Assembly: GCF_014836595.1 (NCBI RefSeq)
Contig: NZ_JACSQO010000007.1
Span: 62,001-126,000, forward strand
Origin: Psychrobacillus faecigallinarum
GTDB lineage: Bacteria; Bacillota; Bacilli; Bacillales_A; Planococcaceae
Direction: 5' to 3'
Length of the DNA: 64,000 nt
Of this stretch, positions 46,296 to 55,933 are shown piece by piece. The number at the start of each line of letters is the position of its first letter. Position 1 is the stretch's first letter. The notes under the pieces were generated by a model. It saw only the letters and a program-made list of their open reading frames with translations, was not told the DNA's origin and searched no databases. Position numbers and translations under genes: made by a program.

Positions 46296-46883
46296 ATGTT
46301 AATGCATTTAAAGATGTTGCTTTACAACAAATCCTTTATGTGGTTATTGTTTTTTGTAAATCTTCTGGGCACGATTTATGGTTACATTTGGTATGAAGGG
46401 CAATTATCTGTTACTGAAGCTAAGTTTTTAATATTTGTACCAGACAGCCCGACTGCGAGTCTTTTCTTTATGATAGCTCTTCTTGGCTGGCTGCTTAAAA
46501 AGAATTGGAAGCTAATAGAAGCATTAGCGCTAATTACATTAGTTAAATACGGTTTATGGGCTGTAGTTATGAATCTATGGACATATGTGGAAATTGGAGG
46601 TATTGGATGGATGGGATGGATGCTAGTTGCATCTCATTTTGCTATGGCTTTACAGGCTGTTTTATATATTCCTTTCTATCGTTTTAAACTTGGCCATATT
46701 TTAATCGCGGCAATATGGACCTTACATAATGACGTCATTGATTACGTTTTTGGACAAATGCCAACCTATAGAAGCTTAAGTGATTATGCCAATAACATTG
46801 GTTACTTTACTTTCTGGCTATCAATTGCATGTATTCTGCTTGCAATATCCATTTATCAAAGAAGGTCAAATCATATTAGTTGA
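46296..46883 (+). CDS. ypjA: DUF1405 membrane protein YpjA
   Basis: A 195-residue membrane protein with about six hydrophobic segments. The start LLYNKSFMWLLFFVNLLGTIYGYIWY and the SHFAMALQAVLYIPFYR stretch match YpjA of B. subtilis, also found directly after qcrC. Function unknown; proximity to qcr suggests a respiratory link, but no motif supports it. ATG 46296 is used; ATG 46302 is possible. GAGGAGATTGGG lies upstream. Confidence 0.87.
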   Translation: MLMHLKMLLYNKSFMWLLFFVNLLGTIYGYIWYEGQLSVTEAKFLIFVPDSPTASLFFMIALLGWLLKKNWKLIEALALITLVKYGLWAVVMNLWTYVEIGGIGWMGWMLVASHFAMALQAVLYIPFYRFKLGHILIAAIWTLHNDVIDYVFGQMPTYRSLSDYANNIGYFTFWLSIACILLAISIYQRRSNHIS

Positions 46884-46940
46884 TTGTAGATCAGTTTCCT
46901 ATTAAAATTAGTGTTAGATATTGAGAGGGGGAAAAGTCTG

Positions 46941-47621
46941 TTGGGAATGTATATCATTTATTTTGCGATAATTTTATTATTGCCGATATATGCACAGATG
47001 AAAGTTAAAAGCACCTATAAAAAGTATTCTAAGGTACGTTCTACATCCGGTATGACTGGTGCAGAAGTAGCTAGACGAATTTTAGATGAAAATGGTTTAT
47101 ATGATGTTAAAGTAGTAGAAAGCAGCGGTTTCTTAAGTGATCATTATAATCCGATGACCAAAATTGTCGCGCTATCTAGTCATAACTTCCATGAAGCTAC
47201 TGTAGCTGGTGCTGCAATAGCTGCTCATGAGGTAGGCCATGCTATTCAGCATAAGGAAGCTTACTCTTTTTTAACATTAAGACATAAATTAGTTCCGGTA
47301 GCTAATATATCTTCTAATGCATCTTGGATCTTTATTATGATTGGTATTTTTGCAACTTCAACTAACATGTTGTTATTAGGTATTATTCTATTAGCCATGG
47401 GGGTTGTATTCCAAATCGTTACTCTTCCTGTTGAGTTTAATGCCTCTAGTCGAGCTATGAATCAGATGGTTTCGTTAGGTGTTATTCGTAACGAAGAAGA
47501 GAGACACGCTAAAAAAGTATTGAGTGCAGCTGCCTTAACGTATGTAGCAGCCGCAGCGGTAGCAGTGCTTGAGCTATTACGTCTAGTCTTAATCTATACA
47601 GGTATGTCTAGAGACGAATAG
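46941..47621 (+). CDS. YugP-type zinc membrane peptidase
   Basis: A 226-residue membrane protein with the zinc-peptidase motif HEVGHAIQH (about 86-94), an N-terminal membrane segment (about 3-18), two more around 118-160, and a last one at about 195-217. SSRAMNQMV, LSAAALTYVAAA and SGMTGAEVARRILD are typical of the B. subtilis YugP family (DUF/peptidase M48-like). I use TTG 46941, 9 bp after AGAGGGGG; ATG 46947 is possible. In B. subtilis yugP is elsewhere and ypjB sits here, so this is a local difference. Confidence 0.85.
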   Translation: MGMYIIYFAIILLLPIYAQMKVKSTYKKYSKVRSTSGMTGAEVARRILDENGLYDVKVVESSGFLSDHYNPMTKIVALSSHNFHEATVAGAAIAAHEVGHAIQHKEAYSFLTLRHKLVPVANISSNASWIFIMIGIFATSTNMLLLGIILLAMGVVFQIVTLPVEFNASSRAMNQMVSLGVIRNEEERHAKKVLSAAALTYVAAAAVAVLELLRLVLIYTGMSRDE

Positions 47622-47631
47622 TTAAAAATGA

Positions 47632-47670
47632 AGACTATCTTAGCTTCTGCTAGGATAGTCTCTTTGTTTT
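47632..47670 (+). terminator. Terminator after the YugP-type gene
   Basis: AGACTATCTTAGC (47632-47644) pairs with GCTAGGATAGTCT (47649-47661, one wobble), followed by CTTTGTTTT. Confidence 0.88.
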
Positions 47671-47694
47671 AAAATGATTTTAATATAAATAAAA

Positions 47695-47740
47695 AACAAA
47701 AGAGCATGTTTTGCAGAGTGAAAATGCAAGCATGCTCTTT
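47695..47740. terminator. Terminator of ypjC
   Basis: AGAGCATG (47701-47708) pairs with CATGCTCT (47731-47738), with TGC/GCA pairing inside; on the minus strand it is followed by TTTGTTTTTT. It can act in both directions. Confidence 0.85.
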
Positions 47741-47754
47741 TTATATCCTTTAGT

Positions 47755-48624
47755 TTAAAGGAGTGGTCTTTTTTGTTCGTCTAATGTAAAGCCCTCACCC
47801 ATTACATCATTTGTTTCTGTAACTGAAACAAATGCATGGGGGTCAACAGCTGAGATGATAGTTTTTAATCGCATAATTTCATTTTTAGAAATAACACAAT
47901 ATAAAACTTCCCTATCTTTTTTTGTGTAATGCCCATAGCCTTTTAGGACGGTTACTCCCCGGTCCATTTCGGTTGTTATACGATTAGCAATGGCATCCTG
48001 ATGTTCAGATATGATGAATGCTCCACGAGCTGCGTATGCACCCTCCTGGACGAAATCTATAACTCGAGCACCTACAAATACTGCAACAAGCGTGTACATC
48101 ATTGAGCGAATATCCAAGAATGTTAGCCAAGAAACTAAAATAACTAATGCATCAAACATAAACATTGTTTTACCCATGCTCCAGCCCAAATATTTTTGGG
48201 CTAATCTAGCAATAATGTCAACTCCACCAGTAGTACCACCAGCTCGGAAGATGATACCAAGCCCTGTACCTATAAAGACACCAGCAAAAAGTGAGGCTAA
48301 AAATAAATCATCGCTAATCCCGAGTTGAATCTCATATATATCGAAGATTTTTAAGAAGACAGAAACTGAAAAGGTTCCTATAAGGGTATAATAAAATACT
48401 CTTCTACCTAAAAGCTTCCAACCTAAAAAGAACATAGGTATATTCAGCACAAGATTCATAACAGAAACATCTAACCCAAATACAAAATAAAGAATTAGCG
48501 TAATCCCTGAAAATCCGCCTTCTCCAAGGGCATTTTGCATATTAAAATGTACAAATCCAAAACTAAAAATTGCAGATCCCAGTATAATCATCAATATATT
48601 CTTAAATTTTAAGCCTATTCCCAT
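47755..48624 (-). CDS. ypjC: YitT-family membrane protein YpjC (DUF2179)
   Basis: A 289-residue membrane protein: five or six hydrophobic segments in the first 180 residues (DUF161/YitT part, with GTGLGIIFRAGGTTGGVDIIA) and a cytoplasmic C-terminal DUF2179 domain (about 205-285, ending in KDREVLYCVISKNEIMRLKTII). Function unknown. The start ATG 48624 follows GAGGTGG. It is transcribed divergently from ypjD; the two promoters overlap at their -35 boxes. Confidence 0.88.
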   Translation of the reverse strand: MGIGLKFKNILMIILGSAIFSFGFVHFNMQNALGEGGFSGITLILYFVFGLDVSVMNLVLNIPMFFLGWKLLGRRVFYYTLIGTFSVSVFLKIFDIYEIQLGISDDLFLASLFAGVFIGTGLGIIFRAGGTTGGVDIIARLAQKYLGWSMGKTMFMFDALVILVSWLTFLDIRSMMYTLVAVFVGARVIDFVQEGAYAARGAFIISEHQDAIANRITTEMDRGVTVLKGYGHYTKKDREVLYCVISKNEIMRLKTIISAVDPHAFVSVTETNDVMGEGFTLDEQKRPLL

Positions 48625-48653
48625 TGTACCACCTCATTTAATAGTCCATACTA

Positions 48654-48682
48654 AATCTATAATATTTTATAGCTTTTGACAA
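48654..48682 (-). promoter_or_regulatory. ypjC promoter, overlapping that of ypjD
   Basis: On the minus strand TTGTCA (48682-48677), 17 bp, TAGATT (48659-48654). Its -35 occupies the same bases as the plus-strand TTGACA of ypjD. Confidence 0.5.
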
Positions 48683-48705
48683 CAGTAGTGTATATTTATT
48701 ACGAT
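48676..48705 (+). promoter_or_regulatory. ypjD operon promoter
   Basis: TTGACA (48676-48681, perfect), 18-bp spacer, TACGAT (48700-48705), about 20 bp before the ypjD start. Confidence 0.55.
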
Positions 48706-48725
48706 AAATGTGGGAGAGTGAGTTT

Positions 48726-49061
48726 ATGAAAGAACATAAAAACATGAAAATGCTTCAACAGGAAGTAGATACATACATAAGCCAATTTAAGGAAGGATAC
48801 TTTCCTCCAATGGAGCTCCTAGCAAGACTCACAGAAGAACTAGGAGAGCTTTCTAGAGAGGTTCAACATAAGTATGGTACTAAGAAAAAAAAGAATACAG
48901 AGGTACAGAAGGAACTTGCTGATGAAATGGGTGATTTCTTTTTTGTATTAATTTGTTTGGCTAACTCAGAGGGTATTGACCTAGAAGATGCTTTACAAAA
49001 AGTACTTTATAAATATAATACACGTGATAAAGATCGATGGACTAAAAAGGAGGACTCATAA
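48726..49061 (+). CDS. ypjD: MazG-like nucleotide pyrophosphohydrolase YpjD
   Basis: A 111-residue all-helical protein of the MazG superfamily: metal-binding pattern [10 protein letters not shown] and [17 protein letters not shown] (ExxE...ExxD). Such enzymes hydrolyse (deoxy)nucleoside triphosphates; the substrate of this one is not known. ATG 48726 lies behind GGGAGAG; the frame extends to 48708 but overlaps the ribosome site. It overlaps dapB by 1 bp and is probably first gene of a long operon to birA. Confidence 0.9.
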   Translation: MKEHKNMKMLQQEVDTYISQFKEGYFPPMELLARLTEELGELSREVQHKYGTKKKKNTEVQKELADEMGDFFFVLICLANSEGIDLEDALQKVLYKYNTRDKDRWTKKEDS

Positions 49062-49837
49062 TGGTAATAAAAGTAGCGGTAGCAGGGCCCAGAGGCAAAA
49101 TGGGAAGGGAAGCAGTTGGAACCATTATAAAAAACGAGGATTTTCTATTAGTAGGATTATTAGATTCAAAAAAAACAGAAGCTACCTTAGGAGATAATAT
49201 ACCGATTTATACTTCTTTAACAGAGTTAATCGAAGAAACGGCACCGGACGTTTTAGTTGATTTGACCGTACCTTCTGCTGTTTACGAGCATATTATTACA
49301 GCATTGGAGTATGGGGTAAGACCTGTTGTTGGCACTACAGGCTTTTCAGAAGTACAATTAGATAATATTAGAAACTTGGTAGAAGAAAAACAAGTCGGCT
49401 GTATTATTGCTCCGAACTTTTCTATTGGAGCCGTATTAATGATGAAGTTTGCCCAAATTGCTGCAAAATATTTACCGGATGTTGAGATAATTGAACTGCA
49501 TCATGATGAGAAGGTAGATGCGCCTTCAGGGACTGCGATTAAAACTGCACAAATGATACAAAATACTAGAGAAGCTTCAGTTCAAGGTCATCCAGAAGAA
49601 GAAGAAATTCTTAAAGGTGCAAGAGGCGCTAATTTTGATGGAATGCGCATTCATAGCGTTCGTTTGCCCGGTTTAATCGCACATCAACAAGTGCTTTTAG
49701 GTGGAGATGGTCAGCTATTAACTTTAAGACACGACTCCTTCAATAGAAGTTCGTTTATGTCAGGTGTGGTTATTTCTATTAAAGAAGTGATGAATCAAAG
49801 CAAATTAGTGTATGGTTTAGAAGAAATTATCCTATAG
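49061..49837 (+). CDS. dapB: 4-hydroxy-tetrahydrodipicolinate reductase DapB
   Basis: NAD(P)H-dependent step of the diaminopimelate/lysine pathway; its product line also feeds dipicolinate for spores. The 258-residue protein has the Rossmann motif [13 protein letters not shown] (7-19), VGTTGFSE and the signature [17 protein letters not shown] with the catalytic His and Lys. AAAGGAGGACTC precedes ATG 49061. mgsA follows after 11 bp. Confidence 0.96.
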   Translation: MVIKVAVAGPRGKMGREAVGTIIKNEDFLLVGLLDSKKTEATLGDNIPIYTSLTELIEETAPDVLVDLTVPSAVYEHIITALEYGVRPVVGTTGFSEVQLDNIRNLVEEKQVGCIIAPNFSIGAVLMMKFAQIAAKYLPDVEIIELHHDEKVDAPSGTAIKTAQMIQNTREASVQGHPEEEEILKGARGANFDGMRIHSVRLPGLIAHQQVLLGGDGQLLTLRHDSFNRSSFMSGVVISIKEVMNQSKLVYGLEEIIL

Positions 49838-49848
49838 GAGGAAGCAAC

Positions 49849-50256
49849 ATGAGAATCGCATTAGTTGCCCATGATAAGAAAAAAGAAGATATGATCCAAT
49901 TTGTAACAGCTTATAAAACCATCTTAGAGGAGCATGAATTATTTGCTACTGGGACGACTGGTAAAAAGATTATTGATGAAGTAGGTTTGTCAGTCAATCG
50001 ATACAAATCTGGCCCCCTAGGAGGAGACCAACAGATCGGATCAGCAATAGCCAACAATGAAATGGATATGGTTATCTTTTTTAGAGATCCACTTACAGCT
50101 CAGCCCCATGAGCCTGATGTAACTGCTTTAATACGTCTATGTGATGTTTATCAAATTCCATTGGCTACAAATATGGGGACGGCAGAAGTACTCTTAAAAG
50201 GAATCGAAGAAGGATTTTTAGATTGGCGACTGCTAGAAGAACGCCGCGGACGTTAA
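49849..50256 (+). CDS. mgsA: Methylglyoxal synthase MgsA
   Basis: Converts dihydroxyacetone phosphate to methylglyoxal and phosphate, an overflow path of glycolysis. The 135-residue protein has [11 protein letters not shown] at the start, [10 protein letters not shown] for phosphate binding, [11 protein letters not shown] and [15 protein letters not shown] with catalytic Asp/His residues. In B. subtilis bshB1 and bshA follow; here bshA follows directly after 19 bp and bshB1 is missing. Confidence 0.96.
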   Translation: MRIALVAHDKKKEDMIQFVTAYKTILEEHELFATGTTGKKIIDEVGLSVNRYKSGPLGGDQQIGSAIANNEMDMVIFFRDPLTAQPHEPDVTALIRLCDVYQIPLATNMGTAEVLLKGIEEGFLDWRLLEERRGR

Positions 50257-50275
50257 GGAAATGAGGATATAATAT

Positions 50276-51406
50276 ATGCGTAAATTAAAAATAGGTATCA
50301 CTTGCTATCCTTCAGTCGGGGGTTCCGGTGTTATTGCAACAGAACTTGGGAAAATGCTGGCAGAAAGAGGTCATGAAATACATTTCATCACTTCTAGCGT
50401 GCCTTTCCGTTTAAACAAAATTTACCCAACCATTACCTTTCATCAGGTAGAGGTTAATAGCTATTCGGTATTTCAATACGCTCCATACGATATTGCGCTG
50501 GCAAACAAAATGGCTGAGGTAATTCAGGACGAAGGTTTAGACGTTCTGCACGTGCATTATGCTATACCTCACGCGGTTTGTGCAATATTGGCAAAGGATA
50601 TGGCAAACTCAGACATTGGAATAGTTACTACATTACATGGAACTGATATTACAGTGCTAGGCTATGATTCCTCGCTTACAGGAGCTATTCAATACGGAAT
50701 TGAGAAGTCTGACGTGGTAACTGCTGTCTCTAAATCCTTAGTAAAGCAAACGAGAGAACTTATAACAACGAAAAAGGATATAGAGACAATTTATAATTTT
50801 GTCGATGAAAGAGAATATCATAAAAAAGACGGTGGCAATCTTAAGGAACTCTTAGGTATAAAAGAAAATGAAAAAGTTATTATTCATGTTTCTAATTTCA
50901 GGAAGGTCAAGCATGTACCAGATGTAGTAAAAAGCTTTGAGCTCATACATAAAGAAATTCCGGCTAAGCTTTTACTAGTTGGGGATGGACCAGAAAAGCA
51001 CCCGGTCATGGAATATGTAAAAGGCAAGCCGATTGAAAAGGACGTCCTATTTTTAGGTAAGCAGGAAAATGTTTCGGAATTATATGCAATTTCTGACTTG
51101 ATGTTACTATTATCTGAAAAGGAGTCCTTTGGATTAGTGCTATTAGAAGCAATGGCGTGTGAGGTTCCATGTATTGGTACAGCAGTAGGAGGGATCCCAG
51201 AAGTAATAGTTCCAGGAGAAAATGGGTATCTTGTTCCTCTTGGCGATATAGAAAAAGTAGCTGAATATGGATTGAAGATTTTAAAGGACCCTATTTTACA
51301 TAATCAATTAAAAGAAACAGCATTAGAGATAGTACGAACTCGTTTTAGCTCTGCACAAATAGTCGAACAATATGAAAAGATGTACGAAAGAGTGGCGAAA
51401 AACTGA
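50276..51406 (+). CDS. bshA: N-acetyl-alpha-D-glucosaminyl L-malate synthase BshA
   Basis: First enzyme of bacillithiol synthesis, a GT4 glycosyltransferase joining UDP-GlcNAc to L-malate. The 376-residue protein has the N-terminal [41 protein letters not shown] and the EX7E motif [16 protein letters not shown]. It overlaps cca by 1 bp. With YpdA it shows that the cell makes and recycles bacillithiol; the deacetylase (BshB) and BshC are not in the window. Confidence 0.95.
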   Translation: MRKLKIGITCYPSVGGSGVIATELGKMLAERGHEIHFITSSVPFRLNKIYPTITFHQVEVNSYSVFQYAPYDIALANKMAEVIQDEGLDVLHVHYAIPHAVCAILAKDMANSDIGIVTTLHGTDITVLGYDSSLTGAIQYGIEKSDVVTAVSKSLVKQTRELITTKKDIETIYNFVDEREYHKKDGGNLKELLGIKENEKVIIHVSNFRKVKHVPDVVKSFELIHKEIPAKLLLVGDGPEKHPVMEYVKGKPIEKDVLFLGKQENVSELYAISDLMLLLSEKESFGLVLLEAMACEVPCIGTAVGGIPEVIVPGENGYLVPLGDIEKVAEYGLKILKDPILHNQLKETALEIVRTRFSSAQIVEQYEKMYERVAKN

Positions 51407-52587
51407 TGAAAGATCGATGGCCAGATGCATTTAAGGTGATTTCTAAACTGGAGGATGCTGGCTTCGAAGCATATGTAGTTGGTGGAGCAGTGCGAGACTT
51501 CGTGCGAGGAGTACAAGCGAATGATGTTGACATTACTACAAATGCCTTACCACATGAGGTAAAAACTCTTTTTGAACATACCATCGATGTAGGAATAGAG
51601 CATGGAACAGTTCTTGTCGTACTAGAAGATCCTATCGAAGTAACGACCTATAGATCTGAAACGTCTTATAGTGACTTTAGAAGGCCAGATGAGGTCCGGT
51701 TTGTCCGAACATTGAGAGAAGATCTCCAGCGTAGAGATTTTACCATCAATGCAATGGCCTTGACGAAGGAAGACGAGCTAATCGACTTTTTTGGTGGTAA
51801 ACAGGATTTAAAACTTAAAATTATTAAAGCGGTTGGAAATCCAAAGGAACGATTTTCTGAGGATGCTCTTCGTATGCTAAGGGCAATTCGTTTTTCCTCT
51901 CAACTAAATTTTTCCTTAGAGAAGTCTACTTTGGATGCTATACAAGAGCTCCATCCTCTAATAACTCACATCTCTATGGAAAGAGTCAAAGTAGAGCTTG
52001 AAAAGATTTGGATAAGTAATTATCCGTATAGAGGCATGGAACTTTTTGCTGCAACTGGTCTCTCCGAGCACTTTTTGGGAGATTGGTGTACCAACGTTTC
52101 ATTATGGAAGCAATTTAATCACTTTGGCAATAGAGCCAATGGCTGGGCTTTTTTTGTATTGATGAACGAGGGACTGAATATAGGCGAGATATTGTCAACT
52201 TTCAAATGTTCAAATGATGAGAAGAGCTATGTCAAAAACGTGTTGCTTGCGGTTAAGTTTTTGAAGAAGGGTTTTTGGACTTCATATGAATTATTCCAGT
52301 TTACAGTAGAGGTTTTAATTGGTGCCGCCAGCTATAGTCAAATTATACAGCATATTGAACATCCCTATACTCCTGACATATTAGCTGATTTAAAAGCCAG
52401 ACTGGCTATTTCATCTGTACGTGAGATTGTTGTAAGCGGACATGATCTGATGGAATGGAAGAAGGAAAAGCGTGGGCCATGGATTCGGGAAGTATTAGAT
52501 AGATTAACTACAATGATATTAAATGAGGAAATAGAAAATGACAGACAACATATAAAGGAATGGTTTATTCGTGAATATGTCAATTAA
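51406..52587 (+). CDS. cca: CCA-adding tRNA nucleotidyltransferase
   Basis: Builds or repairs the 3' CCA end of tRNAs. The 393-residue class II enzyme has YVVGGAVRDFVRG (22-34), the metal-binding DVDITTNA (DxD), TYRSE, RDFTINAMAL and the motif for base selection FSEDALRMLRAIRFSSQL. The C-terminal helical body (about 190-393) is less conserved. It lies between bshA (1-bp overlap) and birA (overlap of about 17 bp). Confidence 0.95.
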   Translation: MKDRWPDAFKVISKLEDAGFEAYVVGGAVRDFVRGVQANDVDITTNALPHEVKTLFEHTIDVGIEHGTVLVVLEDPIEVTTYRSETSYSDFRRPDEVRFVRTLREDLQRRDFTINAMALTKEDELIDFFGGKQDLKLKIIKAVGNPKERFSEDALRMLRAIRFSSQLNFSLEKSTLDAIQELHPLITHISMERVKVELEKIWISNYPYRGMELFAATGLSEHFLGDWCTNVSLWKQFNHFGNRANGWAFFVLMNEGLNIGEILSTFKCSNDEKSYVKNVLLAVKFLKKGFWTSYELFQFTVEVLIGAASYSQIIQHIEHPYTPDILADLKARLAISSVREIVVSGHDLMEWKKEKRGPWIREVLDRLTTMILNEEIENDRQHIKEWFIREYVN

Positions 52588-53557
52588 AGAGAAAATTATT
52601 TCCAGATTAAAAGAGGCAAGCGGTGAACCAATCTCAGGACAAATACTAGCAGATGAACTAGAAATATCTAGAACAATGGTATGGAAGTATTTAAAGGGGC
52701 TAGAGGAAGAAGGCTATGAAATAGTAGCTATTAAGAAAAAAGGTTACATCCTAAATAGATTGCCTGATACAGTGGCTGCTGAGCGTATTTCTCTTCATCT
52801 TCAAACAGAGCATCTTGGAAGGGAAATTATTTATCATCCTGTTTGTGAATCTACGCAAACAATTGCTGCAAATAAAGCTAGAGATGGCGCTCTACATGGT
52901 ACAGTTGTCATTGCTGAGGAGCAGACAGCCGGGCGTGGAAGAATGGATCGCTCATGGGAATCTTCATCTGGTGAGGGAATATGGATGAGTGTCATTTTGC
53001 GTCCGAAAATAACTCCACAATTTGCGGCCCAATTTACTTTAGTAGCTGCTGTATCAATTGCACGAGCTATTGAAGAGGTCACAAATTGTGTTCCTAATAT
53101 TAAATGGCCAAATGACCTTCTGATTAACGGGAAAAAAGTAACAGGTATTCTAACTGAGCTGCAAGCAGATATGGATAGAGTTCAAGCAATTATTGTTGGG
53201 ATAGGCATCAATGTCAATCAAACCGCTGATTCTTTTAAGGGGGTATTGGAGCCTATTGCAACCTCTCTAAAAATGGAGTCGGGCACAGCTGTAGACCGGT
53301 CTTTATTGGTCTCTAAAGTACTTTTTCATTTAGAAAGATATAGTGATATGTATATAAAACTAGGATTTGAACCTATTAAACTTATTTGGGAAAGCTACAA
53401 TTGCACATTAAATAATCGCATTAGAGCTACTACCTTAAGAGAGACTGTCGAAGGTCAGGCAATAGGAATGACAAATGATGGGGCGTTACAGCTTCGGCTT
53501 GATAATGGGGAGATAAAAAATATATATTCCGCAGATATCGATTTATTAAAAACTTAG
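52571..53557 (+). CDS. birA: Biotin-protein ligase / biotin repressor BirA
   Basis: Activates biotin with ATP and attaches it to carboxylase subunits; the N-terminal winged helix (about 5-65: SGQILADELEISRTMVWKYLKGLEEEGYEI) lets it repress biotin genes. The catalytic domain shows STQTIA, EEQTAGRGRMDRSW, GIWMSVIL, IKWPNDLLINGKKVTGIL and the C-terminal SH3-like part ending near YSADIDLL. GTG 52571 has AAAGGA 11 bp upstream; ATG 52577 is an alternative. Last gene of the run that starts at ypjD. Confidence 0.95.
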   Translation: MNMSIKEKIISRLKEASGEPISGQILADELEISRTMVWKYLKGLEEEGYEIVAIKKKGYILNRLPDTVAAERISLHLQTEHLGREIIYHPVCESTQTIAANKARDGALHGTVVIAEEQTAGRGRMDRSWESSSGEGIWMSVILRPKITPQFAAQFTLVAAVSIARAIEEVTNCVPNIKWPNDLLINGKKVTGILTELQADMDRVQAIIVGIGINVNQTADSFKGVLEPIATSLKMESGTAVDRSLLVSKVLFHLERYSDMYIKLGFEPIKLIWESYNCTLNNRIRATTLRETVEGQAIGMTNDGALQLRLDNGEIKNIYSADIDLLKT

Positions 53558-53671
53558 TTTGGACGTTTGAGTCGAATTCTGTTATTCTTTATGCGAAGGG
53601 TAGTATCTTTAGTGAGAACTACACCTATATTATTGTTAAAAAAATTTAATAGTCTGCCTTGATCTTAGATT

Positions 53672-53748
53672 GACAGGGACGGAGAAAACCGATGAATTTA
53701 AATTTTCTGCCCTTCTGTCCACTTTCGGATTGAAGGGCTTTATATTTG
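53672..53748 (+). promoter_or_regulatory. Structured leader of panBCD with alternative terminator (candidate pan-motif RNA)
   Basis: A hairpin with outer stem GACAG/CTGTC (53672-53676 with 53715-53719), internal loop and inner stem AGAAAA/TTTTCT (53683-53688 with 53703-53708) overlaps the left arm of a terminator: GCCCTTC (53709-53715) with GAAGGGC (53732-53738), extended by GTCC/GGAT, then TTTATATTT. The two folds exclude each other, as in an attenuator. The pan-motif RNA is known upstream of panB in Bacillus, and this leader is placed and shaped like it, but I cannot verify the consensus. The rest of 53558-53824 shows no gene. Confidence 0.5.
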
Positions 53749-53824
53749 GTTTTCTCTTCATCTTGCAGAATGCATCTGTATTAAGGCTGAGCTGGACGTA
53801 TGGATATTATGAGGAGGGAAATGA

Positions 53825-54682
53825 TTGAAGACGACGAGTGACTTTTTGAAGATGAAAAGTAAAGAAGACAAGATTACGATGATGACAGCTTACGATTATC
53901 CGACTGCTAAGTTTGCAGAAGAGGCTGGAGTCGACATGATTTTAGTTGGTGATTCTGTTGGGATGGTTGTATTAGGCTACGATTCAACAGTATTAGTAAC
54001 CATGGAAGATATGATTCATCACGGCAAGGCAGCGAGAAGAGGAGCAACAAATACGTTTTTAGTAGTTGATATGCCCTTTGGTACGTATCATGGGAATATT
54101 GATCAATCACTTGCGAACGCTGTCCAACTAATGCAAAAGACTGGGGCACAAGCGGTGAAAATTGAAGGGGCAGATGATGTAATACCTGTTATTGAAAGAT
54201 TGACTTTTGCTGGTATTCCAGTGGTAGCGCATTTAGGTTTATTGCCACAATCGGCTGGAGTTTTAGGTGGCTATAAAGTACAAGGGAAAACTGCAGAAGC
54301 AGCACAAAAGCTAATAGAGGATGCAAAAAAATGTGAACAGGCAGGTGCTTGTGCCGTTGTTTTAGAATGTATTCCTTATCAGCTTACCGCAGAAATCTCA
54401 AGCAATTTAACTATTCCAACTATCGGTATTGGAGCTGGCTCCACTGCTGACGGCCAAGTATTAGTTTTCCATGATTTAGTGAAATATGGCTCACACCATA
54501 TCCCTAAATTCGTGAAGGAATACGCGAATGTGGGTGAACCAATTCTTCAAGGCATTAGGCAGTATGTAGAAGAAGTTAAGAGTGGAATATTTCCTTCTTT
54601 GGAGCATTCTTTTACGATGAAGGACGAACAATTAAATCAGTTATATGGAGGCAATCATGCGAACAGTTCAAACGATAGATGA
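53825..54682 (+). CDS. panB: 3-methyl-2-oxobutanoate hydroxymethyltransferase PanB
   Basis: First committed step to pantoate, using methylene-tetrahydrofolate. The 285-residue protein shows [27 protein letters not shown] (Mg-binding Asp), [26 protein letters not shown] and [20 protein letters not shown]. It starts at TTG 53825, 6 bp behind GAGGAGGG, the only start that fits the ribosome site. It overlaps panC by 26 bp, so panBCD is a tightly coupled operon. Confidence 0.95.
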   Translation: MKTTSDFLKMKSKEDKITMMTAYDYPTAKFAEEAGVDMILVGDSVGMVVLGYDSTVLVTMEDMIHHGKAARRGATNTFLVVDMPFGTYHGNIDQSLANAVQLMQKTGAQAVKIEGADDVIPVIERLTFAGIPVVAHLGLLPQSAGVLGGYKVQGKTAEAAQKLIEDAKKCEQAGACAVVLECIPYQLTAEISSNLTIPTIGIGAGSTADGQVLVFHDLVKYGSHHIPKFVKEYANVGEPILQGIRQYVEEVKSGIFPSLEHSFTMKDEQLNQLYGGNHANSSNDR

Positions 54683-55505
54683 ATTAAAAGCTATTATCTC
54701 AAATCATAAACAACAAACCATTGGATTTGTGGCTACAATGGGTTATTTGCATGAAGGACATAAAACACTTCTGACAAAAGCAAGAGCTGAAAATGAATTC
54801 GTAGTTGCAAGTATTTTTGTAAATCCTGCACAATTCGGTCCTAATGAGGATTTAGATAGATATCCACGAGATATTGAAAGAGATACAAAAATTGCCACAG
54901 AGGCAGGGGTAGACTTATTGTTTGTTCCAACGCCAGACGAGATGTATCCTTTTGAAAGTGGTATTACTATCAACGCTGGAGAGATTTCAACCAAGCTTTG
55001 TGGTGCAACTCGTCCAGGACATTTCGATGGAGTTTTAAAAGTAGTTTCCAAGCTATTTCATTTAATCCAACCTACTAAGGCATACTTTGGCCAAAAGGAT
55101 GCACAGCAGTTAGCTATAATTAAATTATTTGTAGAAGCATACAACTTTCCACTTGAAATAGTTGGCGTTCCAACTGTCCGTGAGGAGGATGGCCTAGCGA
55201 AAAGCTCAAGGAATGTCTTTCTAAGCGAAAAAGAACGAGATGAGGCACCTCATATATACAAGGCGTTAAATTTAGCAAAGGATACATGGTTGAGAACGAA
55301 GGATATAGAAGGGGCTATTGCCAAAGCAAAACAATATATTAATGAAAATACTTCTGGTAAAATAGATTACCTGGAGGCATTGGCCTATCCTACTTTACAG
55401 CCGGTTAACGAGTATACAGAAGAAGTTCTCTTCGCAACAGCTGTTTTTTTCGAAAAAGCAAGATTAATTGATAATATGATAGTTAATATAAAGGAAGTGC
55501 AATGA
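54657..55505 (+). CDS. panC: Pantothenate synthetase PanC
   Basis: ATP-dependent condensation of pantoate and beta-alanine. The 282-residue protein has [14 protein letters not shown] with the HxGH nucleotidyl-transfer motif, [50 protein letters not shown] and [11 protein letters not shown] (KMSKS-like KSSRN). ATG 54657, 5 bp after TGGAGG, is chosen over ATG 54645, which contains that site. Its stop overlaps the panD start. Confidence 0.95.
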   Translation: MRTVQTIDELKAIISNHKQQTIGFVATMGYLHEGHKTLLTKARAENEFVVASIFVNPAQFGPNEDLDRYPRDIERDTKIATEAGVDLLFVPTPDEMYPFESGITINAGEISTKLCGATRPGHFDGVLKVVSKLFHLIQPTKAYFGQKDAQQLAIIKLFVEAYNFPLEIVGVPTVREEDGLAKSSRNVFLSEKERDEAPHIYKALNLAKDTWLRTKDIEGAIAKAKQYINENTSGKIDYLEALAYPTLQPVNEYTEEVLFATAVFFEKARLIDNMIVNIKEVQ

Positions 55506-55888
55506 TGTTAAGAATGATGTTAAATAGTAAGATTCACCGGGCAATAGTTACAGAAGCAGATTTAAACTATGTAGGTAGTATTACGATTGACCAAAATATA
55601 TTAGATGCAGTTGGCATGCTTCCAAATGAAAAAGTTCATATCGTTAACAATAATAATGGTGCCCGCTTTGAAACATATATAATCGCTGGAGAACGTGGTA
55701 GCGGTGTAATTTGTGTAAATGGAGCCGCAGCACGTCTTGTACAGCGTGGAGACGTAGTAATCATCCTGTCCTATGCTTATGTGATGAATGAAGAAGCAAA
55801 ATCACATCAGCCTACAGTGGCAATCATGAATACGGATAACACAATCAATCAAATTATCCACTATGAACCAGAAGCGACTGTTATGTAA
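55505..55888 (+). CDS. panD: Aspartate 1-decarboxylase proenzyme PanD
   Basis: Makes beta-alanine from aspartate with a pyruvoyl group formed by self-cleavage. With ATG 55505 the protein has 127 residues and the cleavage site Gly24-Ser25 (NYVGSITID) falls at the canonical position, which supports this start over ATG 55502. Further motifs are [16 protein letters not shown] and [17 protein letters not shown]. It is last gene of panBCD and ends before a strong terminator. Confidence 0.95.
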   Translation: MLRMMLNSKIHRAIVTEADLNYVGSITIDQNILDAVGMLPNEKVHIVNNNNGARFETYIIAGERGSGVICVNGAAARLVQRGDVVIILSYAYVMNEEAKSHQPTVAIMNTDNTINQIIHYEPEATVM

Positions 55889-55892
55889 GATT

Positions 55893-55929
55893 TGAAAGCT
55901 AGACTTAGCCAAAGTCTAGCTTTCTTTTT
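55893..55929 (+). terminator. Terminator of panBCD
   Basis: GAAAGCTAGACTT (55894-55906) pairs with AAGTCTAGCTTTC (55912-55924), followed by TTTTT. Confidence 0.92.
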
Positions 55930-55933
55930 GGAT

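Noticed and set aside
53590..53750. T-box riboswitch upstream of panB
   Set aside because: No T-box sequence (AGGGTGGnACCGCG) or specifier-loop arrangement is visible; the leader is better explained as a pan-type attenuator.
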